A DNA stretch of 64,000 bases, from NCBI GenBank assembly GCA_951813555.1, contig OX638344.1:186001-250000 (forward strand). Direction: 5' to 3'. The translations under genes and the position numbers were made by a program. Source of the DNA: an uncultured Acidimicrobiales bacterium (GTDB taxonomy: Bacteria > Actinomycetota > Acidimicrobiia > Acidimicrobiales > Bin134). The stretch's first letter is position 1; each line of letters opens with the position of its first letter. Shown one piece after another: positions 31,423 through 40,405 of this stretch. Below the pieces are notes generated by a model. The model saw only the letters and a program-made list of their open reading frames with translations, had not been told where the DNA came from and did no database searches.

Positions 31423-32610
31423 TCACCCCCGGTCAGACGATTTTGTGCTCGTCGGCCAGTGTCGGCGGTAGCGCTGCACGAGCCAGCGGTTGAATTGAAC
31501 ATGGGTTTCCTCCTGCCAGGAGTACCGGCCCCGAACGGCGTAGCGCGACCGCATGCCCCGCTGCACTTTGGTGGTGGCGTCTTGGTCTTGGGCTACGAAC
31601 ACCTGGACCCCGTCGTCGCTGGCCTGGAACAGGTGGTCGAACATGGGGTGTTCCAGGGAGGTGGGATGCAGCAGGTAGCCGATCTCCACGTCGATGGTCT
31701 CGGCTGAGGTGGGCCGCACGATGAAGAAGAAGGCCATGTCGGGGGCGGTGCCGAAGCACAAGGTGGGCGGGATCAGCGCGAACGTGGACCGCCACCGCTC
31801 CTCTTCGGTGAGCTTGGGGAATACCGGCAACAGGGCCTTGCGGGTGGCGTTGAACCCGCCGTCGATGTGGGTGTAGCCGTTCTCCCGGAAGATCACGTTG
31901 GAGTCGTCCGACCACGGCACCGGGAACCGGGCCATCTCCGAGGGACAGAAGTCCTGGATCACCTCGTGAAGGCGGTTGGCGTGGTAGCCGTCGTTGAAGT
32001 TCTCGAACATGACCTTCCAGTTCCAGGGCAGGTCTTCGAGCGTGAAGGTGCCGGGGCACACGCAGTTGTCGAGCTCGTAGTTGGCCAGGTAAGGCTCATA
32101 CCGCTCCAGAGAGGGGGCCAAAGGCGGGGCGTCAGGGTTGAAGTTGACGAAGACAAAGCCGTGCCACAGCTCCACCGCCAGATTGGGCAGGCCCCAGTGG
32201 TCGTTCTTGAAATCCTCGGTGCGCTCCATGGCCGGGGCGCCCATCAGGCGGCCGTCCAGCCGATAGCTCCAGTGGTGGTACGGGCACCGGAACGAGCGGC
32301 TGTTGCCCTCTCCCTCCACCACCTGCATGCCCCGGTGGCGGCAGATGGCCGAGAACGCCCCGACGGAGCCGTCCCTCTGGCGGGCCACGATGATGGGCTC
32401 GGCGCTCACGGTGGTGGTGAACCAGTCGCCCGTGTCGGGGATGCGGCTGGCCACTCCCACGCAGCACCACTCGTGCTCGAACAGCGCCCGGCGCTCGAAG
32501 GCCAAGAACTCCTCGGAGGTGTACAGCTCGGGGGGGAGCGTGCAGGCGGTGGCCACGTCGGTTACTGAATCCTCGAACGAGTCCAAAAGCTCGCCAGTGA
32601 ACATGGTCAT
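31423..32610 (-). CDS. Rieske non-heme iron oxygenase, alpha subunit
   Basis: A 395-residue ring-hydroxylating oxygenase alpha subunit. The Rieske [2Fe-2S] ligands are C90-x-H92 (ICRHRGMQ) and C109-x2-H112 (CPYHHWSY). The catalytic domain has the iron-binding D-x2-H-x4-H pattern in FNDGYHANRLHE. It would hydroxylate an aromatic, alicyclic or quaternary-ammonium substrate with O2 and electrons from a reductase not seen here. ATG 32610 follows GGAGGTGACCGC, an excellent ribosome-binding site. It is the last gene of a minus-strand run with a CoA ligase four bases upstream, then hyuB, hyuA, a cupin and a VOC protein, so it is probably part of one catabolic pathway. Confidence 0.9.
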   Translation of the reverse strand: MTMFTGELLDSFEDSVTDVATACTLPPELYTSEEFLAFERRALFEHEWCCVGVASRIPDTGDWFTTTVSAEPIIVARQRDGSVGAFSAICRHRGMQVVEGEGNSRSFRCPYHHWSYRLDGRLMGAPAMERTEDFKNDHWGLPNLAVELWHGFVFVNFNPDAPPLAPSLERYEPYLANYELDNCVCPGTFTLEDLPWNWKVMFENFNDGYHANRLHEVIQDFCPSEMARFPVPWSDDSNVIFRENGYTHIDGGFNATRKALLPVFPKLTEEERWRSTFALIPPTLCFGTAPDMAFFFIVRPTSAETIDVEIGYLLHPTSLEHPMFDHLFQASDDGVQVFVAQDQDATTKVQRGMRSRYAVRGRYSWQEETHVQFNRWLVQRYRRHWPTSTKSSDRG

Positions 32611-32614
32611 GCGG

Positions 32615-34156
32615 TCACCTCCCTGTCGCCTCCTTAGGGGCCTCTGCCTCTTGTCGTAGCAGGAATTTGCGGATCTTGCCGACGCTGGTGCGCGGCAGCT
32701 CGACCATAAGAGTAAACGAGCGGGGCAGCTTGGCCTTGGCCAGACGCTCCTGGCACCACGAGGCCAACTCTTCGTCGGTTGGTGGACTGGTGGGCTCAGA
32801 GGGCACCACAAAGGCCACCGGCACCTCGTCGCGTAGCGGATCGGGGGCACCCACCACCGCGGCTTCCAGCACCGCGGGATGGGAGGCCAACACCGACTCC
32901 ACTTCGACGGTGGAGACGTTCTCTCCCGCCACCTTGAGCACATCGGAGTGGCGGCCGTCGAAGTAGTGGCGGCCGTCGGAGTCGACGCAGGCCCGGTCGC
33001 CGGTTCGAAACCAACCGTCGGTGGTGAACGAAGCCGCGGTGGTCTCCGGGTCGTCCAGGTATCCGGCGAACAGCGTCGTTCCCGGCTCCCCTCCCACCAG
33101 CACCTCGCCGTCGCGCACGATCACCTGGCAGCCGGGCGTGACCTGGCCCATGGACGACGGCACCGGGTTTTCGGCGGGCTCGGTTAGGACCGCGGGGATG
33201 GTCTCGGTCATGCCATAGAGCTGGCGGGGACGGCAGCCCAACCACTGGGCCAGGGTGTCGTACTGGTCGTCGGCAATGTTCTGGGCGTACCAGCAGTGGC
33301 GCAGGGCCATTCCGTCGACAGGAGCGCCCCGAGCCAGGATCATCCGCATTGGGGCAGCGAACAGGCTGGCGCAGGTGGCCTGATGGCGGGCGGCTTGGGC
33401 CAGAAAGCCGCTGGCGGAGAAGGCGGGCATCAGCGCCACCGAGGCCCCTGTCCAGATGGCCGAGGCGAAGGAGTAGTACGGGGCGTTGGCGTGAAACAAG
33501 GGCAAAACCACCAACTGGCGGTCGTCGGGGGTCAAATCCGCTCGCTCAGCCATGACCTGGCCGCAGAACGCGTAGTTGGCCTGGGTGATCTCCACCCCCT
33601 TGGGCCGGCCGGTGGTCCCTGAAGTGAACATCACCGCGGCTCGGTCTCGCGGGCCAACCGCAGGCCAGTCCACTCGGGCGTTCCCGCCGAGCGCATCCAG
33701 GCTGCCGCTGGCCTCGTCCACCTCGGTGATGGCCAGATCAGGGCTGACCGCAGCGGCCTGGCGGTAGACCCCAGCCCGGTCGGCGGCGCAGAAGCCGGCT
33801 TGCGGCCGAGTCCGCTCGATGTGGTCGGCCAGCTCCGGTGCTTTGCCCATGGGGTCGGACGGCACGATCCACGCTCCCAGGCGGTTGGCGGCCAGCCACA
33901 GGGCCAAAAACGCCGGAGTGTTCGTCAGCGCCAGGTGCATCGAGCTGCCGGGGGTGACGCCCCGCTGGATCAAGCCGGCGGCCACTTCGGCGATGGCCGC
34001 GTCGAACTGCTCGTACGTCCAGGTGGCGACGGTGCCGTCGGGCCGCTCGAACACCAAGAACATCGAATCGGGCCGTTGGTCGACCGCCCGAGTCCATACT
34101 TCGGTAAACGCCGTGGGCAGCAAGCTGTTCTGAGACTGGTCAGCCGTCGGACTCAT
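32615..34156 (-). CDS. AMP-dependent acyl/aryl-CoA synthetase
   Basis: A 513-residue ANL-superfamily ligase. The ATP motif is VMFTSGTTGRPKGVEITQAN near residue 175, the adenine-binding block is RQLYGMTETIPAV, then GWFRTGDRACVDSDGRHYF and HSDVLKVAGENVSTVEVE; the terminal PRTSVGKIRKFLL holds the catalytic Lys. Aryl or branched acids (caiC/crotonobetaine-like) are plausible. ATG 34156 was preferred because a longer in-frame start would overlap hyuB by more than 100 bases; even so it overlaps hyuB by 17. It supplies CoA esters for the pathway that includes the adjacent Rieske oxygenase. Confidence 0.87.
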   Translation of the reverse strand: MSPTADQSQNSLLPTAFTEVWTRAVDQRPDSMFLVFERPDGTVATWTYEQFDAAIAEVAAGLIQRGVTPGSSMHLALTNTPAFLALWLAANRLGAWIVPSDPMGKAPELADHIERTRPQAGFCAADRAGVYRQAAAVSPDLAITEVDEASGSLDALGGNARVDWPAVGPRDRAAVMFTSGTTGRPKGVEITQANYAFCGQVMAERADLTPDDRQLVVLPLFHANAPYYSFASAIWTGASVALMPAFSASGFLAQAARHQATCASLFAAPMRMILARGAPVDGMALRHCWYAQNIADDQYDTLAQWLGCRPRQLYGMTETIPAVLTEPAENPVPSSMGQVTPGCQVIVRDGEVLVGGEPGTTLFAGYLDDPETTAASFTTDGWFRTGDRACVDSDGRHYFDGRHSDVLKVAGENVSTVEVESVLASHPAVLEAAVVGAPDPLRDEVPVAFVVPSEPTSPPTDEELASWCQERLAKAKLPRSFTLMVELPRTSVGKIRKFLLRQEAEAPKEATGR

Positions 34157-35735
34157 CGGGTGCCCCGTAGCCTCCGCCGCCGGGAAGTTCGAGGCGCACG
34201 ACATCATTGGGGTCGAGGGTGATGCGGCTCTGGGTGGTGACCGGCTCACCGTTGACTTGGAACGAGCCTGCCTGGCCGGGACCTCCGCCGAAAATGCCCT
34301 GCGGCGGGTCGGACAGGCGGCTGGTCACTGCGTTGAGCAACCAAGGGCGGGAGGTGTCCACGGTGAACTCGATGGTCTGGCCCTTGCCGCCGGGCTGGGC
34401 GCCGGGGCCCTCGGAGCCAGATCGCAGCGCCTTGCGGGTGAAGCGCACCGGCGCGGAGGCCTCCACCACCTCGATGGGCACCGCGCTCACCCCCGTTGGA
34501 TAGGAGCAGGCGTCCAAGCCCGGCTTGGACGCCCGTGCTCCCACCCCTCCGGCGTAGGTGAACATGGCGGTGATGAACGGGGTGCCGTCGTCGTGGTTGC
34601 CGCTAACCTGCATGGTCCAGACTGCGCCCGCGCCCTCGGCCATAGACTCCTCGGGCTTGACCTGGGCCAGCGCTTTGAGCAGGGCATTGGGCAGGAACAT
34701 GCCGACCACGTGGCGGGCGGTGCCCGGCTGAGGGCGTACCGCGTTCACGATGGACCCCTCGGGGGCGGTCATCTTGATCGGCGCCAGGCTGCCGTGGTTG
34801 TTGGGGATCTCGGGGTTCAGCACCGAGCGGACGGTGAACGTGGTGTAAGCGTGGGTGTAGTTGCGCACCACATTGATGCCCCATGGGCTGGCCTCGGAAG
34901 TACCGGTGTAGTCCACGAAGATCTCTCCGGCATCAGGGTCAACTCGCAGGGAGCACACGATGTCGATGCGGCTGCCATCGGCCAGGTCGAGCACTGCGTC
35001 GGCCTGGTACTCCCCCGGGGACAGCTCGGCGATGCTGGCCCGGGTGGCCGCCTCGGAGCGGTCGATGATCTCATCGGACAGCGCCTCGATGTCATCGAGA
35101 TCGTAGGCATCGCACAGGGAGGCCAAACGCTGGGCCCCCACTTCTCCCGACGCCATCTGGGCGTGCAGGTCGCCGGCCATGTGATCGGGCTGGCGGACAT
35201 TGGACAGGATGAACTTCCATACATCCTCGTTGCGCTCGCCGCCCCGCATGAGCTTGCAGATGGGGATCCACAGGCCCTCTTCGAAGCAGTCCCGGGCCCC
35301 GGCGCCAATGCCGTAGCCCCCCACATCGGTGTGGTGGATGGTGGAGCCGAAATAAGCGATAGGCACCGGGTCGCCCCCGGCGGCCGGAGTGCGCCACACC
35401 GGAACCAGCACGGTCACGTCCAGCAGCTGGCCCGCGGTGAGATAGGGATCGTTGGTGATCAACACATCGCCGGGCTCAAGGGCATCGGGGGGGAACTCCT
35501 CCAGCATGTTGGCCGCCCCAATGGCCAGCGAGTTGATGTGGCCGGGCGTGCCGGTCACCGCTTGGGCCACCATGCGCCCCCGCTTGTCGAACACTGCGTT
35601 GGCCAGGTCACCGGCTTCGCGCACAATAGGGCTGAATGCGGCCCGCTGGAGGGCCCGAGCCTGCTCGTTCACCACCGAGATGAGCGACTGCCACAGGATC
35701 TCCAGCTGAATTGGGTCGTAGGTGGACTGGCTCAC
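34140..35735 (-). CDS. hyuB: HyuB-type hydantoinase B/oxoprolinase subunit
   Basis: A 531-residue protein of the HyuB family (N-methylhydantoinase B, oxoprolinase C-half, acetophenone/acetone carboxylase beta-type). Visible blocks are QLEILWQSLISVVNEQARALQRAAFSP, NAVFDKRGRMVAQAVTGTPGH and LEPGDVLITNDPY near the start, and the C-terminal LELPGGGGYG. With HyuA it catalyses ATP-dependent ring opening of hydantoin-like rings or carboxylation of ketones. GTG 35735 overlaps the hyuA stop (GTGA). The neighbouring CoA ligase makes an acetophenone-carboxylase-like route one possibility. Confidence 0.88.
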   Translation of the reverse strand: MSQSTYDPIQLEILWQSLISVVNEQARALQRAAFSPIVREAGDLANAVFDKRGRMVAQAVTGTPGHINSLAIGAANMLEEFPPDALEPGDVLITNDPYLTAGQLLDVTVLVPVWRTPAAGGDPVPIAYFGSTIHHTDVGGYGIGAGARDCFEEGLWIPICKLMRGGERNEDVWKFILSNVRQPDHMAGDLHAQMASGEVGAQRLASLCDAYDLDDIEALSDEIIDRSEAATRASIAELSPGEYQADAVLDLADGSRIDIVCSLRVDPDAGEIFVDYTGTSEASPWGINVVRNYTHAYTTFTVRSVLNPEIPNNHGSLAPIKMTAPEGSIVNAVRPQPGTARHVVGMFLPNALLKALAQVKPEESMAEGAGAVWTMQVSGNHDDGTPFITAMFTYAGGVGARASKPGLDACSYPTGVSAVPIEVVEASAPVRFTRKALRSGSEGPGAQPGGKGQTIEFTVDTSRPWLLNAVTSRLSDPPQGIFGGGPGQAGSFQVNGEPVTTQSRITLDPNDVVRLELPGGGGYGAPDESDG

Positions 35736-37825
35736 TTCTCCTCCAACACGGCGATGAGGCTGGCGTCGTCGGCGACGGACACATTCCACCCAGGGCGGAT
35801 GATCGACGTGGTTTCCCGCTCTTCCACGAGGGCGGGACCGGGAAAGCTCATTCCGATAGCCAGATCGGCGCGGCGGTAAACCGGGACCTCCACCGCATCT
35901 TGCTCCCGGCCGAACACGGCAGTGCGGGTTGATGCCAGCTGAGGCGAGCTGCTCGATGCGGTTGGCGGTTCCTCGGCATCTGCTTCAGCAATATCAACCG
36001 GATCGGCTCGGGCAGACAGTCGCCAGGTGACCGCTTCGATGGCCACGTCATCGATGGTCATGCCGTAGATGCGGCGGTATTCGGCCTCGAATGCCCCGTC
36101 CACCTCGTCGTCGGCAACTGCCCAGACATCCCCCTCGCCTACCCAGATGGTGATCTCGTTTCCCTGGCCGGTGTAGCGGGCATCGATTCCGTATCGAAAG
36201 CTGATGTCTGACTCGGGCACTCCGGCGCTGAGCAGCACCCGACGGCCCTCTTCTCGCAGCTCGTCCAACAAACCGTCTCGTTCGGCAGGGCTCACTTCGG
36301 CCAGCTTCACCGGCATGGAGCGGGCCAGGTCGATCCGCACCGGCGACACCAGGGTTCCGAACGCCGACAGCACGCTGGCGTTCACCGGGAACACCACCCG
36401 ATCTGAGTCCAGCAGTTCGGCCACCCGGCAGGCATGGGGCGGTCCGGCCCCTCCGAAGGCCAGCACGGTGACCCCTCGCAAGTCCACCCCCCGCTCTACC
36501 GCGTGCATACGGGCGGCAGCCGCCATGTTCTGGCTTACTACCTCGTACATTCCCGCGGCGGTGTCGACAACCGACAAACCGAGGCCGCCGGCCAAAGGCT
36601 TGATAGCCGACCGGGCCCGTTCGCCGTCTAGGGGCATGTCGCCACCCAGGAAGGCTTGGGGGTCCAGCAGGCCGAGCACCACGTCGGCGTCGGTTACCGC
36701 GGGCTGGTCGCCTCCCTGGGCGTAGCAGGCCGGACCGGGATCGGCCCCGGACGATTCGGGACCCACCTTGAGCAGACCGAACTGGTCGAGGTGGGCCAGG
36801 CTGCCGCCCCCGGCGCCGATCTCCACCAAATCCACCGACGGGACCGACACCGGAAAGCCCGAACCTTTCTTGAACCGGTATCGCCGGGCCACCTCGAAGG
36901 TGGTGGTCAGCGCGGGCTCCCCGTCTTCCACCAGGGTGGCCTTAGCGGTAGTCCCGCCCATGTCGAAGGCCAGCAGCCGGTCTTCTCCCATGCGGCGGGC
37001 AAACCACCGGGCGGCCAGGGCGCCGGCGGCCGGACCGGACTCCACCAGCCGGATCGGGGCGGCAGCCGCATCGTCGGCCGATACCACCCCGCCGTTGGAC
37101 AGCATCATCAGCACCGACCCGCCGAACCCCTCGGCCGAAAGCCACTTCTGAAGCTCGTCCAGATACGGCCCGATGATCGGCATGGTGGCCGCGTTGCAGG
37201 CCGCGGTGATCATGCGGGGGTACTCCCGGATCTGGGGCGAGATGTCGGCCGAGGCACACACCGGCACCCCCAGCTCCCGGCGCAGCTCGTTGGCCAGCAG
37301 GCGCTCGTTGGCCGGGTTGACGTAGGAGTTGAGCAAGCACACCGCCACCGACTCGACTCGGGCCTCGGCCAGTTCGCCGACCAACGCAGTGATGCTCGCT
37401 GGCGATGGCACCGACAGCACCTCCCCGGTGGCCGCAGTGCGCTCGTCGATCTCGAAGGTGAGCTCCCGGCTGATGGGCGGGTCGGGGAACTCGATCTGGA
37501 GGTCGTACATGTCGTAGCGGTGCTCGTCGCGGATCAGCAGGGTGTCGCCGAATCCGGTAGTGGTGACCAGGGCGGCCCGACCGGTCTTGTTCTCGATCAG
37601 GGCGTTGGTGATCAGCGTGGTGGCGTGGACAATGGGAGCGGTGATCTCGCCAGGAGCCACTCCGGCCCGGCTCAAGAGTTGGCCGACCGCAGCCTGTACT
37701 CCCTCGAGGGGCGCGGCCGGGGTAGTGAGAGCCTTGTTGACCGTTACCCCACCGGTGGCCACGTCCAAGAGCACCGCATCGGTGAACGTGCCCCCGATAT
37801 CAACCGCCAGCCGCCAGTCCGACAC
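35732..37825 (-). CDS. hyuA: HyuA-type hydantoinase A/oxoprolinase subunit
   Basis: A 697-residue protein of the HyuA/oxoprolinase N-half family, an ASKHA-fold ATPase. The opening LAVDIGGTFTDAVLLD is the phosphate-1 motif; LVESGPAAGALAARWFA and LLAFDMGGTTAKATLVEDG form phosphate-2/adenosine parts, with IGAGGGSLAHLDQFGLLKVGP and VLAFGGAGPPHACRVAELL after it. It energises the substrate for its HyuB partner. The gene is coupled with hyuB by a GTGA overlap and preceded by a cupin gene four bases upstream. Family members handle 5-oxoproline, N-methylhydantoin, acetone or acetophenone; sequence does not decide among these. Confidence 0.9.
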   Translation of the reverse strand: MSDWRLAVDIGGTFTDAVLLDVATGGVTVNKALTTPAAPLEGVQAAVGQLLSRAGVAPGEITAPIVHATTLITNALIENKTGRAALVTTTGFGDTLLIRDEHRYDMYDLQIEFPDPPISRELTFEIDERTAATGEVLSVPSPASITALVGELAEARVESVAVCLLNSYVNPANERLLANELRRELGVPVCASADISPQIREYPRMITAACNAATMPIIGPYLDELQKWLSAEGFGGSVLMMLSNGGVVSADDAAAAPIRLVESGPAAGALAARWFARRMGEDRLLAFDMGGTTAKATLVEDGEPALTTTFEVARRYRFKKGSGFPVSVPSVDLVEIGAGGGSLAHLDQFGLLKVGPESSGADPGPACYAQGGDQPAVTDADVVLGLLDPQAFLGGDMPLDGERARSAIKPLAGGLGLSVVDTAAGMYEVVSQNMAAAARMHAVERGVDLRGVTVLAFGGAGPPHACRVAELLDSDRVVFPVNASVLSAFGTLVSPVRIDLARSMPVKLAEVSPAERDGLLDELREEGRRVLLSAGVPESDISFRYGIDARYTGQGNEITIWVGEGDVWAVADDEVDGAFEAEYRRIYGMTIDDVAIEAVTWRLSARADPVDIAEADAEEPPTASSSSPQLASTRTAVFGREQDAVEVPVYRRADLAIGMSFPGPALVEERETTSIIRPGWNVSVADDASLIAVLEEK

Positions 37826-37829
37826 GGCG

Positions 37830-38213
37830 TCAGCCTGCCATCAGGTCGTCGCGGGGCGGGGTGAACACGTCGAGGATCCAGCACTCCCCGTACTCGTCGT
37901 CGCCGATGAATACCGAGTCGCCGTGCCAGACTCCCCTGGGCGCGATATAGGCCTCCCCCTCGCCCAACACCACTCGCTCCTCGCTATCGGGATCGTCGTT
38001 GATGCGGAAGTCGAGCTTGCCCCGCACGATGATGCCGAGCTGTTCGTGGTCTTCGTGGCGATGCAAGAACGACCCGGTGGCCCCGCCGGCAATGCGCCAG
38101 AAGCAGAGCTGGAGCCCGTCGCCGGTGATGACCCGACGGCGGAATCCCTCCCGGTCGGTGTCGGTGAACAGGTTGTCTTCGTAGAAGTAGCAGTATTGGT
38201 TGGTGAGATTCAT
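37830..38213 (-). CDS. Cupin-domain protein
   Basis: A 127-residue single cupin. The metal motif 1 reads GSFLHRHEDHEQLGIIVRGKLDF (G-x5-H-x-H-x3-4-E-x6-G pattern) and motif 2 is present as YIAPRGVWHGD with a final His. It is a probable small metal-binding dioxygenase, isomerase or sensor. It sits between the VOC protein and hyuA in the catabolic run. A specific substrate cannot be named. Confidence 0.82.
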   Translation of the reverse strand: MNLTNQYCYFYEDNLFTDTDREGFRRRVITGDGLQLCFWRIAGGATGSFLHRHEDHEQLGIIVRGKLDFRINDDPDSEERVVLGEGEAYIAPRGVWHGDSVFIGDDEYGECWILDVFTPPRDDLMAG

Positions 38214-38231
38214 GGCTGCGGCCTCGGTTGC

Positions 38232-38714
38232 CTAGTCGTCAGCAGCCAATGCGGCGAATCGCCGCTGCTCGTGAGCGAGATCCAGAGGGCGGATGATGGC
38301 CTGGTTCTCCTCATCGCCCCAATGCTCGGCCGGGACCAGCCACATGACCTCGAACTCCAGGCCGTCGGGGTCTTTGGCGTACAGGCTCTTGTTGGCCCCG
38401 TGATCGCTCTCGCCGTACAGCGCGCCCGCATCCACCAGCCGCTGGCGGATGGCGGCCAACTCGTCGAGGGTGGGCACCTCCCAAGCGATGTGGTACATCC
38501 CCACCGACCGGCGACCAGCCGACGATGGCTCGGCCCCGTCGCCGATGGTGAAGAAGGCGATGTCGTGGTGGTTCTCCGAAGCCGGCGCCCGCATGAACAC
38601 CAACTGCCCCGGCTCGTCGATGATCGTTTCAAACCCCAGCACATCGGTATAGAACTGTTGCTGCCGCCCCGCATCCCGCACATAGAGCACCGCATGATTC
38701 ATCCCGGTGATCAT
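38232..38714 (-). CDS. VOC-family (glyoxalase/extradiol dioxygenase-like) protein
   Basis: A 160-residue protein with two beta-alpha-beta-beta-beta halves of the vicinal oxygen chelate fold: MNHAVLYVRDAGRQQQFYTDVLGFE at the start, MYHIAWEVPTLDELAAIRQRL in the second half and the terminal AKDPDGLEFEVMW with the metal-ligand Glu. First-half His and this Glu are potential ligands. Extradiol ring cleavage or lyase chemistry fits the Rieske oxygenase of the same operon. The first gene of the run; the start may be ATG 38714 or four codons later (MNHAVLYV). Confidence 0.84.
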   Translation of the reverse strand: MITGMNHAVLYVRDAGRQQQFYTDVLGFETIIDEPGQLVFMRAPASENHHDIAFFTIGDGAEPSSAGRRSVGMYHIAWEVPTLDELAAIRQRLVDAGALYGESDHGANKSLYAKDPDGLEFEVMWLVPAEHWGDEENQAIIRPLDLAHEQRRFAALAADD

Positions 38715-38884
38715 CGGCCTACCCCTCTCATGACCCCCTCAGCGTACCCAATCCCAAGAGCGGCCCCATCAGGCAGCAACGACTTCAGCCACCAGGCCCC
38801 ACCCCAGCGCAACATCAGCTCAAACGGCAAGAGTTTGGCCCTGACAGCGGGATCAATACCGCCAGGCGGCATTCCAACACTGCA

Positions 38885-40228
38885 TCAGCTCAACAGCAGC
38901 TGTCTGGAACCTTCGGGCTGCCAGGTGGTGACTCCTACTTCGGGGAAGGCGTCGGGAATGGCGTCGGGAATGGCGTCGGGAATGGCGTCGGGAATGGCGT
39001 CGGCAAGGGCACCGGACCTGGATTGCGATTTTGCCAGTGGTGGCCCTGAGCGTGCCTGCCCAGCCGGGTAGTCGGCGTAGGGCTTGGGCGGTGGTCTGAG
39101 TTCGTAGGCGCCGTTTCGGTTTCGGTGGACTGTCCAACCGTCGTCGTGGATGTTGTGGTGACAGCTCTTGCAGACCAGCACCAGGTTGTCGATGTCGGTG
39201 CGTCCGCCGGTGAGCCATTCGTCGATGTGGTGGGCTTCGCACCACACCGCTGATCGTGCGCAGCCGATGCAGTGCTTGTCGCGGATGATGAGCGCGGCCC
39301 GCTGGGCTTCGGTGGCCGAGCGGTGTTTGCGCCCTACCCACAGTTCCTGGTTCTTGGTGTCGAATACCGAGGGCACGATGTCGGCGTTGCAGGCCAGCCG
39401 CAGAGCCTCAGACACCGGCAGGGGCGTGCCGTCGAGCAGGCGGGCGCCGGCCAGCTTCTGGTTGACCGCGTCCCAATCAGCGGTCAACACCAGGGTGGTG
39501 CCCTGCGGCTTGCGGTCTTTGGTATCGGCGCAGACCAGATTCTCCAGCGCGTCGGCCATCCGCTGGTCGAACGCGGTCTGATCGCCATCTTTGCCTTCGT
39601 GGCGCAGGCGGCGCACCTCATCGGCCAGCGCCGCCTCCATACGATTCCCCGCAACCGGGTCGAACCGCCCGTTCAATACGAACATGCCGTCGTCAGGAGA
39701 CTTGAAAAAGCTAAATGAACGCCGCTCCCGCTGCTTGGCCATCAACGAGGTTCCGTCGTCGCCCGACCGCTCATGCTGGTGATCGCGCAACGTGCGGGAG
39801 AAGGTGCCGAAGTCTTCGCGTCGGGCCGCCTCCACCAGCACCGCCTCGTCAACCGGCCCCTGAGAAGCGGCCTTGGCGATCTGTTTCGCATGGGCCTCGG
39901 GAATCTCCCCCGCACCCAGCGCATCTAGAGTCTCGGGAACCTGCGATAGCTGAGAAGCCGTCTCCACCTCCCGGCGGGCCTGCTGCTTGGAAGCCTGCAA
40001 CTCCTCCAACACCACCCGCCGCGCCAACCCCTCGCCTCCCCGACAGGAATACTCAGCCAGCGCAGCCGTCTTCATCGCCGCCAGCCGCGCCTCGGACTTC
40101 TTGATCAACCCCAGCCGGGCCCGCAGCTCCGACAGCGACAGCCCAGCCACGTCAACCGCCTCCGGCCAAACCGGCCCAGAAGGCTTGCAATCAGCCCGTT
40201 CCCCCTGCTCAAGAGACCTAAACTCCAT
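38885..40228 (-). CDS. DUF222 / 13E12-repeat protein with HNH endonuclease domain
   Basis: A 447-residue protein. The N-terminal and middle part is the actinobacterial DUF222 domain (SLSELRARLGLIKKSEARLAA, then LNGRFDPVAGNRMEAAL). The C-terminal HNH nuclease is complete: IRDKHCIGCARSAVWCEAHHIDEW, then DNLVLVCKSCHHNIHDDGW, with zinc-binding cysteines and the catalytic His pair. These genes are often multi-copy in actinobacteria and their function is unclear. Near the end four 12-bp repeats encode D-A-I-P units. ATG 40228 is chosen because TATACT ends seven bases upstream, suggesting a leaderless mRNA. The upstream region is AT-rich. Confidence 0.86.
   Translation of the reverse strand: MEFRSLEQGERADCKPSGPVWPEAVDVAGLSLSELRARLGLIKKSEARLAAMKTAALAEYSCRGGEGLARRVVLEELQASKQQARREVETASQLSQVPETLDALGAGEIPEAHAKQIAKAASQGPVDEAVLVEAARREDFGTFSRTLRDHQHERSGDDGTSLMAKQRERRSFSFFKSPDDGMFVLNGRFDPVAGNRMEAALADEVRRLRHEGKDGDQTAFDQRMADALENLVCADTKDRKPQGTTLVLTADWDAVNQKLAGARLLDGTPLPVSEALRLACNADIVPSVFDTKNQELWVGRKHRSATEAQRAALIIRDKHCIGCARSAVWCEAHHIDEWLTGGRTDIDNLVLVCKSCHHNIHDDGWTVHRNRNGAYELRPPPKPYADYPAGQARSGPPLAKSQSRSGALADAIPDAIPDAIPDAIPDAFPEVGVTTWQPEGSRQLLLS
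38951..38998. repeat. Four tandem 12-bp repeats in the HNH gene 3' end
   Basis: GTCGGGAATGGC four times in tandem, followed by a partial fifth copy. On the coding strand each encodes Asp-Ala-Ile-Pro. In-frame copy-number change would alter the C-terminal tail only. Confidence 0.9.
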
Positions 40229-40235
40229 ACATGCA

Positions 40236-40241
40236 AGTATA
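40236..40241 (-). promoter_or_regulatory. Putative leaderless -10 element (TATACT) of the HNH gene
   Basis: On the minus strand TATACT, then seven bases, then ATG 40228. The match to TATAAT is 5 of 6. No clear -35. Confidence 0.5.
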
Positions 40242-40405
40242 CCGACCCCAGTGACAACAACCACCCGAATTAGCGTGCATAGGCAAAACTATCTTGTAAT
40301 TTATCGAATTTGATTTGAACATAAGCAACAAGGCCCACATTCCTTCCACAGCTCAAGTTCCACAGCCGGCTGTTTCGGGTAGGTGGCGAGCGGCGGCTAC
40401 CGAAC

